Shown here: in pieces, positions 45,489 to 54,279 of the stretch | How positions within the stretch are numbered: position 1 is the first letter of the stretch | Layout: each line of letters opens with the position of its first letter | Origin: JBMHDW01 sp049889175 | GTDB lineage: Bacteria > Pseudomonadota > Gammaproteobacteria > Comchoanobacterales > Comchoanobacteraceae | Assembly: GCA_049889175.1 (NCBI GenBank) | Contig: JBMHDW010000001.1 | Span: forward strand, 186,001-250,000 | Direction: 5' to 3' | Length of the DNA stretch: 64,000 nucleotides | The notes under the pieces: model-generated | Databases searched by the model: none | The model's input: only the letters and a program-made list of their open reading frames with translations | Told to the model about the DNA's origin: nothing | Position numbers and translations under genes: made by a program

Positions 45489-46877
45489 TTATGTTGTTAA
45501 AATTCTTACTAATATCTCCCAATCTTCAGCATAATCTCGCTCTGTTTCAACAAGATTTTTTACTGTTTTGACTGCATGAATTACCGTTGTATGATCTCGA
45601 CCACCAAAGGCATCGCCAATTTCAGGATAAGATTTATTGGTTAACTCCTTACAGAGGGCCATAGCCATTTGTCTTGGTCTCGCAATAGAGCGGCTTCTAC
45701 GCTTAATATTTAAATCGCCTAATTTAATTTTATAATGTCGTGCCACCGCTTTCTGAATCATATCAATGGTGACAGAACGTGCATTAACAAGCAATAAATC
45801 TTTCAAGGCCTCTTTTGCAAATGCCAAACTGATGGGGCGAGACATGAAATGAGCATTAGCGATCACTCGTTTTAACGCACCTTCAAGCTCACGAACGTTG
45901 GATGTCACATTTTGCGCGATAAAAAAGGCTGCATCTTCAGGCAAGACCACATTCGAAGCAGCGGCCTTTTGCATCAAAATAGCCACCCTTGTTTCCAGTT
46001 CAGGGGACTCAATACCAACCGTTAACCCCCAACTAAACCTCGATTTAAGTCTATCTTCTATACCATCTAGCTCTCTGGGATAGCGATCAGTTGTTAAAAT
46101 AATCTGACTACCATTATCCAAGAGGTGGTTAAAAGTATGAAATAGCTCTTCTTGTGAGCGCTCTTTTCTCATCAAAAACTGAATATCATCGATCATCAAA
46201 ATTTTTAATGATCGAAAATGTTGCTTAAACTTTTCCATTTCATTTTTTTGTAATGCACTGACCATCCTAGAAACAAAACGTTCTGAATGAATATATTCAA
46301 CAGGTTCATTGGGATGCTTAGCATGAAAAATATTACCTGCAGCTTGCATTAAGTGAGTTTTACCCAATCCCACATCACCATAAATTACCAGAGGATTATA
46401 ACTTGAACCAGGGTGATTAGCGACTTGAATAACCGCAGCTCTTGCTAATTCATTTGACTTACCTTCAACAAATTGATCAATGGTAAATTTTCGATTTAAA
46501 TAGTGATCCATACTCTTATTATCAGGGAGAGTATCTGGTTTTGAAGGAGCAACCTTCTGAGTACTTTGTGAGGCTAAACTACCAACACGCAATCGAAGCA
46601 TTGGGCGTTGTTCAACAGGTTGCTCACACAAAACTTGGTCAATGTATACTAAGTAATCACTCTCTACCCTGCGCCTTACATGCTCATTGGGACACAACAA
46701 CTCAATGTGTGTCTGGGTAAAATGCAATTGAATTGGCATAATCCAAGTATTAAATTCTGCTTCTGAAAGATGTGTTTTTAATTGTTTTATGCAGATCTCC
46801 CAAACCTGTGAGAATGGCACATCACTCGACTGTTTATTTTTTACTGTATATTCACTCAACGGGGGGCCCCCAACCAT
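45489..46877 (-). CDS. dnaA: Chromosomal replication initiator DnaA
   Basis: This AAA+ initiator binds DnaA boxes and opens oriC. Walker A is GDVGLGKT (167-174), Walker B LMIDDIQFL, and the DNA-binding signature is DHTTVIHAVKTV near the C-terminus. The start is uncertain: ATG 46877 overlaps ruvX by 22 bp and has no ribosome site; TTG 46859 overlaps by 4 bp; GTG 46820 best fits the family N-terminus (VPFSQVWEICIKQLK). A GGGGGGCCCCC run lies across the first two choices. Confidence 0.95.
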   Translation of the reverse strand: MVGGPPLSEYTVKNKQSSDVPFSQVWEICIKQLKTHLSEAEFNTWIMPIQLHFTQTHIELLCPNEHVRRRVESDYLVYIDQVLCEQPVEQRPMLRLRVGSLASQSTQKVAPSKPDTLPDNKSMDHYLNRKFTIDQFVEGKSNELARAAVIQVANHPGSSYNPLVIYGDVGLGKTHLMQAAGNIFHAKHPNEPVEYIHSERFVSRMVSALQKNEMEKFKQHFRSLKILMIDDIQFLMRKERSQEELFHTFNHLLDNGSQIILTTDRYPRELDGIEDRLKSRFSWGLTVGIESPELETRVAILMQKAAASNVVLPEDAAFFIAQNVTSNVRELEGALKRVIANAHFMSRPISLAFAKEALKDLLLVNARSVTIDMIQKAVARHYKIKLGDLNIKRRSRSIARPRQMAMALCKELTNKSYPEIGDAFGGRDHTTVIHAVKTVKNLVETERDYAEDWEILVRILTT

Positions 46878-47263
46878 TGTTCTAAAATTACCACGGCACT
46901 CATCATATCTATTTTCTTTTTTCGAGCACGTTTGTCAGATAAACGACTTCGTGCTTCAGCACTACTCCAACGTTCATCAACCAAATGCACCTCCCTATCA
47001 TAGCGCTGCTTTAACTGCTGTGCAAACAATCTCACTAATTTTGTAATCTTTTGATCATTTCCAGATGTATCCAACGGTAGCCCCAGCACCCATGCATCAG
47101 GTGCCCACTTAACAACAACCTCATCTAAAGCAGGCCACATCGAATCTTCGCTGGTTTTGATTACACCTAAAGGTTGAATTGTCTCAAAAACGACATCACC
47201 TACTGCTAAACCCATTTGTTTTGAGCCAAAATCAATACCAATAACAACAGAAGGATTCATCAT
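46856..47263 (-). CDS. ruvX: Holliday-junction resolvase-like YqgF (RuvX)
   Basis: This RNase-H-fold nuclease family member acts in 16S rRNA 5'-end processing in E. coli. Seen are IGIDFGSKQMGLAVGD (first acidic residue), LGLPLDTSGND and LVDERWSSAEA. At ~135 residues it is full length. It directly precedes dnaA, an unusual neighbour; rpmH is more common there. A GTG start at 47269 is possible. Confidence 0.93.
   Translation of the reverse strand: MMNPSVVIGIDFGSKQMGLAVGDVVFETIQPLGVIKTSEDSMWPALDEVVVKWAPDAWVLGLPLDTSGNDQKITKLVRLFAQQLKQRYDREVHLVDERWSSAEARSRLSDKRARKKKIDMMSAVVILEQWLGAPR
46861..46871. other. G/C-only palindromic run at the dnaA start
   Basis: GGGGGGCCCCC stands out in AT-rich sequence. 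In the minus-strand mRNA it lies at the ruvX stop and in the initiation region of dnaA. It could form a tight hairpin or act as a G-rich ribosome site; either role is inference. Confidence 0.4.
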
Positions 47264-47316
47264 ATTCACTTAAAAAAGCCTTACACCTAAACAAAATAAC
47301 TATACATTTTTTAGAG

Positions 47317-47328
47317 ATTATATATAAT
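47317..47328. promoter_or_regulatory. Palindromic back-to-back -10 element between ruvX-dnaA and PBP1A
   Basis: ATTATATATAAT is a perfect palindrome that contains TATAAT on each strand. It sits in the 89-bp divergent gap and could serve as the -10 box of promoters in both directions. No good -35 box is visible on either side. Confidence 0.4.
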
Positions 47329-47352
47329 TATTCTATTTGATGGATCAAAGCA

Positions 47353-49554
47353 ATGTTTAATTTGGTATTTAGGCAAGGTTTAAAGGCGCTTCTCATGATT
47401 TTTAGCTGGGGCAGCCTTGCTCTGTGCTTACTACTCATCTATCTCTTCGCACAACTACCAAGTGTCAAGAAACTTGCTGATTACCAATACCAAGTACCAA
47501 TGAGGATTTACAGTAACGATCATCAACTAATGGCCGAATTTGGTCATCGTGATTGCTTGCCAGTCACCTTAGATAATATCCCAAAAACCATGCAGCAAGC
47601 TATTATTGCTATTGAAGATCACCGATTCTATGATCATTATGGTGTTGACTTTATTGGTTTGGCAAGAGCAGCGAAAAACCTCTTTCATTCTGGTCAAAAA
47701 TCTCAAGGTGGTAGCACCATTACGATGCAAGTTGCCCGAAACTTTTTCTTAAGTAGAGAAAAAACTTACTTAAGAAAAATTAATGAAATACTCCTTTCAT
47801 TTAATATTGAAGCACACTTCTCCAAACAAGAAATATTAGAAATGTATCTCAATAAAATCTATTTTGGTAAACAAGCATATGGCATTCAAGCTGCAGCACA
47901 AAATTATTATGGTAAAGATGTCAGTGCATTAACCTTAGCAGAATCAGCAATGCTGGCAGGCTTACCCAAAGCACCATCACGTAATAACCCCATAGATAGA
48001 CCACAAAAAGCCATTGCTAGACGAAACCAAGTTTTGAGTAACATGCACAACTTAGGCTTTATTGATCATACACAATATCAAAATGCCATACAGGAAGAGG
48101 ATCATGCGACATTCCATCATCAAAACCCTGCCGTTAGTGCACCCTATGCAGCAGAGCTCATTCGTCAAAAGCTGGTTGAAAAACTTGGCCAGGATGCCTA
48201 CACAACAGGCATTGAAGTCATCACAACAATTGACCCTATCGCCCAAAAATCTGCTCATAAGTCAGCCGTAAGTCAACTGGTTAAATACGCCAAATCACAA
48301 CATCTATGGCACCTTAACCCCAGCCCTATTTCACCCTCTGAGTGGTCATCTTATTTGCGGAAGTTACCTTACATTGAACCTTATCAAGTAGGTATTGTTA
48401 CAACACTTTCTGATGATCATGTGGCGACGATACAAACACACAATCAAACTTATGATATCAATTTAACCGATCAAATATCAGCACAGAAAGACTTATTTAT
48501 CGGCGCTGTTGTATTGCTCAACAGCGATCAACATTTAGTACCTATTTCTCCAGCACAAATAGCTTTAGTCAGCACTCAAAAAAATGGTGCCTTAGTTGCT
48601 ATGCAAGGTGGTCTTGATTACCGCATCAACCCATTTAATCGTGTAACCCAAGGCAAGCGCCAACCAGGGTCGTTAATTAAACCTTTCATCTTCGCATCAG
48701 CTTTAGAGAATGGTTATACCCTTGCCTCAATCATTAATGATGCACCGATCATTAAATCTGGTGGGGGTCAAAATATTGAGTGGCGACCGAATAATGATGA
48801 TCGAAATTTCTCAGGCGCACTGAGCTTAAGGCAAGCATTAACAAAATCTAGAAATCTTGTTTCAATTCGAATTGTCGACCAGATGGGCATTCCTAATGTT
48901 AAAAACGCATTAGCACAAATGGGTTTTAACTCCGATGACATCCCAAACGATCTCTCCTTATCCTTAGGCAGTATGAGTACGACTCCCTTAACCATTAATA
49001 GTGCTTTTAGCCTCTTTCAAAATTATGGTCAGCCTGTCACACCTTTCCTTGTGACTCACATATCTTCAACCAATACACCTGATTTAAAGCAGCAATTTAA
49101 AGAAACCTCTCTGGCGCCTGGCCTCTCCTTCTTTGCACAAGAAGCGAATCAGCCTGTCATATCACCTGAGACTGCTTTTCTCATAGCCGATGTCCTTAAT
49201 GATGTTGTTCAAAAAGGTACTGCACGAAGAGCAAAGTCACTCAAAAGACATGACCTTTATGGAAAAACAGGAACAACCAATCAAAAGCATGACGCCTGGT
49301 TTACTGGCTTTACTGCAGATTACACAACCACTGTATGGATGGGTTATGATCAAAACATTCATTTGAATGCTTATGGCAGTCAAGCAGCATTGCCTGTTTG
49401 GATAGATTTCATGAAAACAGTCCTTACAGACACAGACGAGAAGACTCTGGTTCGCCCTGAAAGCATTATAAGCATACGCACAAATCCTGAAACTGGTGAG
49501 CCATCAGCCAACCCAAATCACCCTTTTGAACTATATTCAGAAACCATGATTTAG
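47353..49554 (+). CDS. mrcA: Bifunctional penicillin-binding protein 1A
   Basis: This peptidoglycan polymerase and cross-linking enzyme is anchored by one N-terminal helix (about 11-33). Transglycosylase motifs: EDHRFYDHYGVD (with catalytic Glu), GGSTITMQVARN and KIYFGKQAYGI. Transpeptidase motifs: Ser440 in SLIK, SRN, and KTGT at 638-641. At 733 residues it is shorter than E. coli PBP1A (850), chiefly through a smaller inter-domain region. Confidence 0.95.
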   Translation: MFNLVFRQGLKALLMIFSWGSLALCLLLIYLFAQLPSVKKLADYQYQVPMRIYSNDHQLMAEFGHRDCLPVTLDNIPKTMQQAIIAIEDHRFYDHYGVDFIGLARAAKNLFHSGQKSQGGSTITMQVARNFFLSREKTYLRKINEILLSFNIEAHFSKQEILEMYLNKIYFGKQAYGIQAAAQNYYGKDVSALTLAESAMLAGLPKAPSRNNPIDRPQKAIARRNQVLSNMHNLGFIDHTQYQNAIQEEDHATFHHQNPAVSAPYAAELIRQKLVEKLGQDAYTTGIEVITTIDPIAQKSAHKSAVSQLVKYAKSQHLWHLNPSPISPSEWSSYLRKLPYIEPYQVGIVTTLSDDHVATIQTHNQTYDINLTDQISAQKDLFIGAVVLLNSDQHLVPISPAQIALVSTQKNGALVAMQGGLDYRINPFNRVTQGKRQPGSLIKPFIFASALENGYTLASIINDAPIIKSGGGQNIEWRPNNDDRNFSGALSLRQALTKSRNLVSIRIVDQMGIPNVKNALAQMGFNSDDIPNDLSLSLGSMSTTPLTINSAFSLFQNYGQPVTPFLVTHISSTNTPDLKQQFKETSLAPGLSFFAQEANQPVISPETAFLIADVLNDVVQKGTARRAKSLKRHDLYGKTGTTNQKHDAWFTGFTADYTTTVWMGYDQNIHLNAYGSQAALPVWIDFMKTVLTDTDEKTLVRPESIISIRTNPETGEPSANPNHPFELYSETMI

Positions 49555-49564
49555 AAGTTGTTCT

Positions 49565-50488
49565 TCAAGGATGCACTTTTTCCTCTAACACATCACTTAG
49601 TTCATCAATTCCTTTGCAAGCAAGAGAAATTGCTTTAGCTTCATCAACTGTTAGCTGAAGAGTAATGTCTTGACTTGTCACTGAGTTATTTGCTGGGTCA
49701 AGCTTTTTTAATGTTTCATCGATGATTTTGATTGCACGATTTCTTGGCGAATTCATCTCATCTTGTTCATCATCTATACCTTGAACTAACTTCATTTGTT
49801 GCACTTGATTTAAAGTATTGTTTAACTTTTTAAGTACTTCATTTAATTGCGTTCCTAATGCTTCATTTTTTTCTACTAATTCAACACATGTTTGTGAGCT
49901 TGAACCAAGGCTTTTTTGAATCTCTTCCAATGATAGATTCTGACTAGCCGTTCTATTTAATAACTCCGTCATCATGCCTAGCTGTAGTTTCATGGATTTA
50001 TTTGCTTTGTTTTGCTGATCTGTCAATTGACCTAACTGCAAAGTTTGCGTTTTTAATTCAGCATTGTTTGTTTGTGCTTTTACAACAACTCGATTAAGTT
50101 CATCATTGCGCTCTTTTAACTGAGCATTGGTCTTTTGTAAGTCCGTATTGGTCTTTTGTAAGTCCGTTAGTTGTGAAAATATTTCTTGTTTGATGACAAA
50201 CTCTGCTGGAATTTTATTGAGCATTAACTGATACATTAATAACAAAAAGCCTGAGACCGCAAATACCCAACCGGTGATATACATAGCACCTTGGGTCTTT
50301 AGTACAGCACCAAAATAAACGGTTAAAATAATACCAACAACAAACAGCCCTGCAAATGCAACTGACAACCACCACCTAATTAGCGGATTCTTAAAAAAAT
50401 CAATCATAAAATCAACTATAGAATTACCAATAGCACCAGGATTAATCACTGAGGTATTGTTCTGGTCACCTGTATCATTACTCATCAT
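49565..50488 (-). CDS. Hypothetical membrane protein with coiled coil
   Basis: This 307-residue protein of unknown family has two predicted membrane helices (about 37-62 and 68-90), then a long coiled coil (about 100-235) rich in Asn, Gln and Leu (TDLQKTN units), and a short acidic C-terminal domain. AGGAGGTTT lies just upstream of the start as a strong ribosome site. A structural membrane role is likely; nothing more can be said. Confidence 0.65.
   Translation of the reverse strand: MMSNDTGDQNNTSVINPGAIGNSIVDFMIDFFKNPLIRWWLSVAFAGLFVVGIILTVYFGAVLKTQGAMYITGWVFAVSGFLLLMYQLMLNKIPAEFVIKQEIFSQLTDLQKTNTDLQKTNAQLKERNDELNRVVVKAQTNNAELKTQTLQLGQLTDQQNKANKSMKLQLGMMTELLNRTASQNLSLEEIQKSLGSSSQTCVELVEKNEALGTQLNEVLKKLNNTLNQVQQMKLVQGIDDEQDEMNSPRNRAIKIIDETLKKLDPANNSVTSQDITLQLTVDEAKAISLACKGIDELSDVLEEKVHP
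50126..50167 (-). repeat. Perfect 21-bp tandem duplication
   Basis: Two identical 21-bp units (50126-50146 and 50147-50167) encode one extra TDLQKTN heptad in the coiled coil of the 307-residue protein. The unit keeps both reading frame and heptad register. Confidence 0.85.
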
Positions 50489-50586
50489 AAAACCTCCTTT
50501 GTTCGTTTCATCATATGAATATTTTGATTAATTTGTCAATGTCATCAATATTGTACTTCAAAATAAAATTCAGCTATATTAATGGA

Positions 50587-51282
50587 ATGAAGCGTATTTA
50601 CACCACTCATTTACCTCAACCAGGAACTTGGATCTATGAAGGCCCTTTTGAGCACTATATCAAAAATGTACTACGCTGCCATGAAGGTGATTTATTTGTG
50701 TTTTTTGACGGCTCATCAAATGTTAACGCAACACTCATCAAACTCGGTAAACAACAGATTATTTTTGATGTTGGTGTAGCAAAAACTTCTCAAATACATA
50801 ATACAGGTATTGGTTTAGCACTTGGAATCATCAAACCTAGCAATATGGACTGGGTTATTCAAAAGGCAACCGAGTTGGGTTGTGATGCACTTTATCCCTT
50901 GATTACAGAGCGTACTCAAGGTCATTTCTACGCTAAAGCAAAGCAAACACATTGGCATAAAACAATGATTCAAGCTTGCATGCAAAGTGGGCGAGATATG
51001 CTCATGGACATTCATACGCCTCAACCGCTACACAAATGGCTTTCACACCAAGACCTACCCATCGTTTATTTTGATCCACGTGGAACGCAACATGCACTTG
51101 CACTCCAAGGACAACACCAGTTGCTGATTGGGCCTGAAGGTGGTTTTTCTGCAGAAGAGGATCGCCTTATTCTAGAACATCACGCCAAACAAGTTCGTTT
51201 TGGGCAACATATTTTACGTAGTGAAACAGCTGCAGTCGCTGGAATTGCTTATCTTTTAACACAGCTTGGAACCACATCATGA
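50587..51282 (+). CDS. rsmE: 16S rRNA (uracil1498-N3)-methyltransferase RsmE
   Basis: This SPOUT-class methyltransferase methylates U1498 of 16S rRNA. The knot motif LLIGPEGGFSAEE and the C-terminal LGQHILRSETAAVAGIAYL-like segment are diagnostic, as is KATELGCDALYPLITERTQ. The ATG at 50587 matches the family N-terminus (MKRIYT); a longer frame from 50515 is not supported. It overlaps the malic enzyme gene by 4 bp. Confidence 0.94.
   Translation: MKRIYTTHLPQPGTWIYEGPFEHYIKNVLRCHEGDLFVFFDGSSNVNATLIKLGKQQIIFDVGVAKTSQIHNTGIGLALGIIKPSNMDWVIQKATELGCDALYPLITERTQGHFYAKAKQTHWHKTMIQACMQSGRDMLMDIHTPQPLHKWLSHQDLPIVYFDPRGTQHALALQGQHQLLIGPEGGFSAEEDRLILEHHAKQVRFGQHILRSETAAVAGIAYLLTQLGTTS
51072..51087. promoter_or_regulatory. 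Second parS-like site
   Basis: TGATCCACGTGGAACG matches 14 of 16 positions of TGTTCCACGTGGAACA. It lies within rsmE, about 30 kb from parAB and 4 kb from dnaA. It is weaker than the site at 18253. Confidence 0.35.
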
Positions 51283-52874
51283 GCCATATTAATTTAAACA
51301 GCTCTTTACCTGAACAAGATCGCTTATCACACAAAGTTATCGGTTTTTTACCCTTTAAAGTTGAAAAAAATGAGCAACACCTAGCAAGACTTCTTGATAG
51401 CATTCAAACAGTCCTTAGCGAGCGTCAAAAGTATTACATCCTGCAATACCTACGCGTCCATCATCCTGTTTTGTTTTATCAGCTCATGCATCAATATTTG
51501 GATGTATTGCTTCCCATCGTTTACACACCCACCGTGGGTCAAGTAGTTCGTACTTACAGCCAACATTATTTAATACCTGAGGGTATTCATCTGTCTTATC
51601 CTCAGCGCCATTTAATCCCTGAAATACTACAGCAGTGCTCAAGTGACATCAAAATAATTATCATCTCAGATGGTGAAGGTGTTTTAGGCATTGGTGACTG
51701 GGGAGTTGGTGGTATTGCTATTTGCAATAGTAAAAAAGTAGTCTACAGCATTGCTGCAAACATGAACCCAGATCATATTCTTGCTGTTCACCTAGACGTT
51801 GGTACCAACAGGGAAACATTGCGAAATGACCCATATTATCTTGGTTGGGCAGAGCCCCGAATCAACCATGACGATTATACAGCGTTTTTGGATGAGGTTA
51901 TTCATCAAATGAATACTCGTTGGCCAAAAGCTCTGATCCATTGGGAAGATTTTTCTAGAGATAATGGTCCAACTATTCTCAATCGTTATCGTGAAAAAAT
52001 CTTATCCTTTAACGATGACATTCAAGGAACCGGTGCAGTTGCGTGTGCTTGTATTCTTGCAGGCTTTAAAGCATTGGGAAAAAATATTACTGAACAGAAT
52101 ATTGTTTTTTTTGGTGCTGGCTCTGCTGGCTGTGGCATTGCCAATCAATGGTATCATTTACTTAGACATGAAGGCCTTAGTGATACGGATGCAAAAGCAC
52201 GAATTTGGCTGGTTGATCGACAAGGGCTACTGGGTGATGGAAGCGAGAATATGACACCTTCTCAACAGTTTTTTTCTCAGCATAAGAACGCTCATTTATC
52301 ACTTCTTGAAACCATTCAAACCGCTAAGCCTGCTGCGCTCATTGGTTGTAGCGGCGTTGTTGGCGCTTTTTCAGAAGAAATCATAACATCTATGTCTCAG
52401 CAAACTCACCAACCCATTATTATGCCACTATCGAACCCCACACACTGTGCTGAGGCTATCCCTGAAAACATCCTTCATTGGTCACAGGGTAATGCACTTA
52501 TTGCTACTGGCAGCCCCTTTAATAAGGTTCATATTAACGGTAACGACCGAATCATTGCTCAATGCAATAACGCTTACTTATTCCCTGGTTTGGCTTTAGG
52601 TGCTCTCACCGCACAAGCAGCCAAAATATCAGATGAAATGCTTACCGTATCATGTCATGCATTGGCTAATCTTTCACCTATTTTGCAAGATGTGACTAAC
52701 CCTCTACTACCTGATTTATCTCAGTTACATCAAGTCACTTATAACATTGCAAAACATGTTGCTGAGTTATCACTTGAAAAAAAGCAAAAAAATGTTAATA
52801 TCACGATAGAACAATTACTAGAACGCCAATCCTGGCTTAATTTAGGGGAATCAAGTGGCCAAGACAAATGCTGA
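51279..52874 (+). CDS. maeA: NAD-dependent malic enzyme
   Basis: This enzyme decarboxylates malate to pyruvate with NAD+. At 531 residues it is the large SfcA/MaeA type. Motifs: VYTPTVGQ, DGEGVLGIGDWGVGG, DVGTNRE, WEDF, FNDDIQGTG and the Rossmann FFGAGSAGCGIA. Usual length is ~560; a shorter N-terminus accounts for the difference. It is coupled to rsmE by a 4-bp overlap. Confidence 0.94.
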   Translation: MSHINLNSSLPEQDRLSHKVIGFLPFKVEKNEQHLARLLDSIQTVLSERQKYYILQYLRVHHPVLFYQLMHQYLDVLLPIVYTPTVGQVVRTYSQHYLIPEGIHLSYPQRHLIPEILQQCSSDIKIIIISDGEGVLGIGDWGVGGIAICNSKKVVYSIAANMNPDHILAVHLDVGTNRETLRNDPYYLGWAEPRINHDDYTAFLDEVIHQMNTRWPKALIHWEDFSRDNGPTILNRYREKILSFNDDIQGTGAVACACILAGFKALGKNITEQNIVFFGAGSAGCGIANQWYHLLRHEGLSDTDAKARIWLVDRQGLLGDGSENMTPSQQFFSQHKNAHLSLLETIQTAKPAALIGCSGVVGAFSEEIITSMSQQTHQPIIMPLSNPTHCAEAIPENILHWSQGNALIATGSPFNKVHINGNDRIIAQCNNAYLFPGLALGALTAQAAKISDEMLTVSCHALANLSPILQDVTNPLLPDLSQLHQVTYNIAKHVAELSLEKKQKNVNITIEQLLERQSWLNLGESSGQDKC

Positions 52875-53766
52875 ACTAATTCAGAATAGAATTCTAGATC
52901 CTTTACCTAAAAGGAAGCATGCTATTGATACTCACACCTCATGGCTGAGTAGCTTATTGATGATACTAGGCACAGTGAGTCTCATCTATGTATTCCTAGT
53001 CATTTTAAAGTTTTTTCAACCATGGCTATGGCCTGCTAATGTAGTACATAGCATTAATATAAATTCATTTTTTTCTTTAGGGTCTCTACCTTTTGACCTC
53101 ATTCAATTAAAGTGGGAACATTTCTTTCTTCACATAGAACACACCCTTCCTATATGGCATTTTATTTTGGCTGCTGCAACTATTTATATCGCTTATAATA
53201 TTATGCGATACTATGTTGATTACCTATACGTTTATTATTTCCCCAGCAAAAGCCCATATCGTGATTACATAAGGCAATTTTTTAGTTTGTATAGCACTAC
53301 TATTTGTTTGGCATTCATACCCTATCTAGAAAACCTTAGTATCCTACAATGTATTATGAGTTTTCCTGTATTATCAACTGTTGTTTTTGCTCCCCCAATT
53401 CTTATTGTGTGTTTCATGGCTACAAATAGCAAAAGTCACATCAACTTAGACCATTCGGCAAATCAAAATGATCACCTTAAGTCCGAATCACTAATCAATA
53501 AGCAAGAAAATGAAACAGTTTCAAATGAAAACCCTAAAAGTACCATAGCTAATTCAAAGGAAAAAACTGTCGATACTCCAAACCCTAAAATGGACGATTC
53601 AGAAGTTTCAAATGAAAGGCCTAAAAATACAAAAACTAATCTAAAGGAAGTAACTACCGATGTTTCAAGCTCTGAACAGGAATATTCGGAAGAATCAGAT
53701 GATGAAAAGTGGGTTGATGCGCAACCCTATCCATCAGGTACTTTGATGCGGAACCCAAATCAATGA
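52855..53766 (+). CDS. Hypothetical multi-pass membrane protein with repeated polar tail
   Basis: This 303-residue protein has a GTG start inside the end of maeA (20-bp overlap). About four membrane helices fall between residues 32 and 195. The ~110-residue tail is polar and acidic, and carries two related units (SNENPKST..NSKEKTVDT and SNERPKNT..NLKEVTTDV). The family is unknown. The tail is probably disordered. Confidence 0.6.
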   Translation: MAKTNAELIQNRILDPLPKRKHAIDTHTSWLSSLLMILGTVSLIYVFLVILKFFQPWLWPANVVHSININSFFSLGSLPFDLIQLKWEHFFLHIEHTLPIWHFILAAATIYIAYNIMRYYVDYLYVYYFPSKSPYRDYIRQFFSLYSTTICLAFIPYLENLSILQCIMSFPVLSTVVFAPPILIVCFMATNSKSHINLDHSANQNDHLKSESLINKQENETVSNENPKSTIANSKEKTVDTPNPKMDDSEVSNERPKNTKTNLKEVTTDVSSSEQEYSEESDDEKWVDAQPYPSGTLMRNPNQ

Positions 53767-54279
53767 ATGTATAACCCTACCATGATGAATACCTTTTTGT
53801 AGAAGAGCTACAAATCCTTGTATTTTGAGATGCAAAAGAAAAAATAACACACAATAATGACGTATAGCATGTCCAAGTTTTGGGCATCTTTACATATTGC
53901 AGAGCCTAATTCGTAGCTTTCGGCCATCACTCATGTTACTATTAAAATAGCTAGTAAAGCGTTTACCCTAAGTTTATGTTGGGTCCACTAAGGGAATAGA
54001 TGATGGGTGCATCAGACCTAATATGATTTTGTGATGGGGGCTAAAAGCCCCCTTACTTTTTTAGTTCTCGTATCTACCAAATCTCTTTGACAATATTGAC
54101 CGCTTTTTATTTTTAAAAAAGCTGTTTTTTTCGCCCCTCATAGATCATCAGATAGAACAAATAATAACGCCAATAAACGGGTAAATACTCATGATCTCAA
54201 TAATCGTAAGTATTTAATCAATTATTTCTTTACTTTTCTAACATACTTAAAGCATTAGCTTATTGAACAATAATGTTAA
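53767..54279. other. Intergenic region, 513 bp, with a strong terminator and no gene seen
   Basis: The only clear element is the terminator at 54036. A short stem (TTGTAG/CTACAA, 53797-53813) lies just after the membrane-protein gene. No frame with coding character was found. The sequence just upstream of the terminator could be a small RNA. Confidence 0.4.
54036..54062 (+). terminator. Rho-independent terminator
   Basis: GGGGGCT, AAA, AGCCCCC (54036-54052) form a 7-bp GC-rich stem followed by TTACTTTTTT. It is the best intrinsic terminator in the window, 270 bp after the nearest plus-strand gene. Confidence 0.85.
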
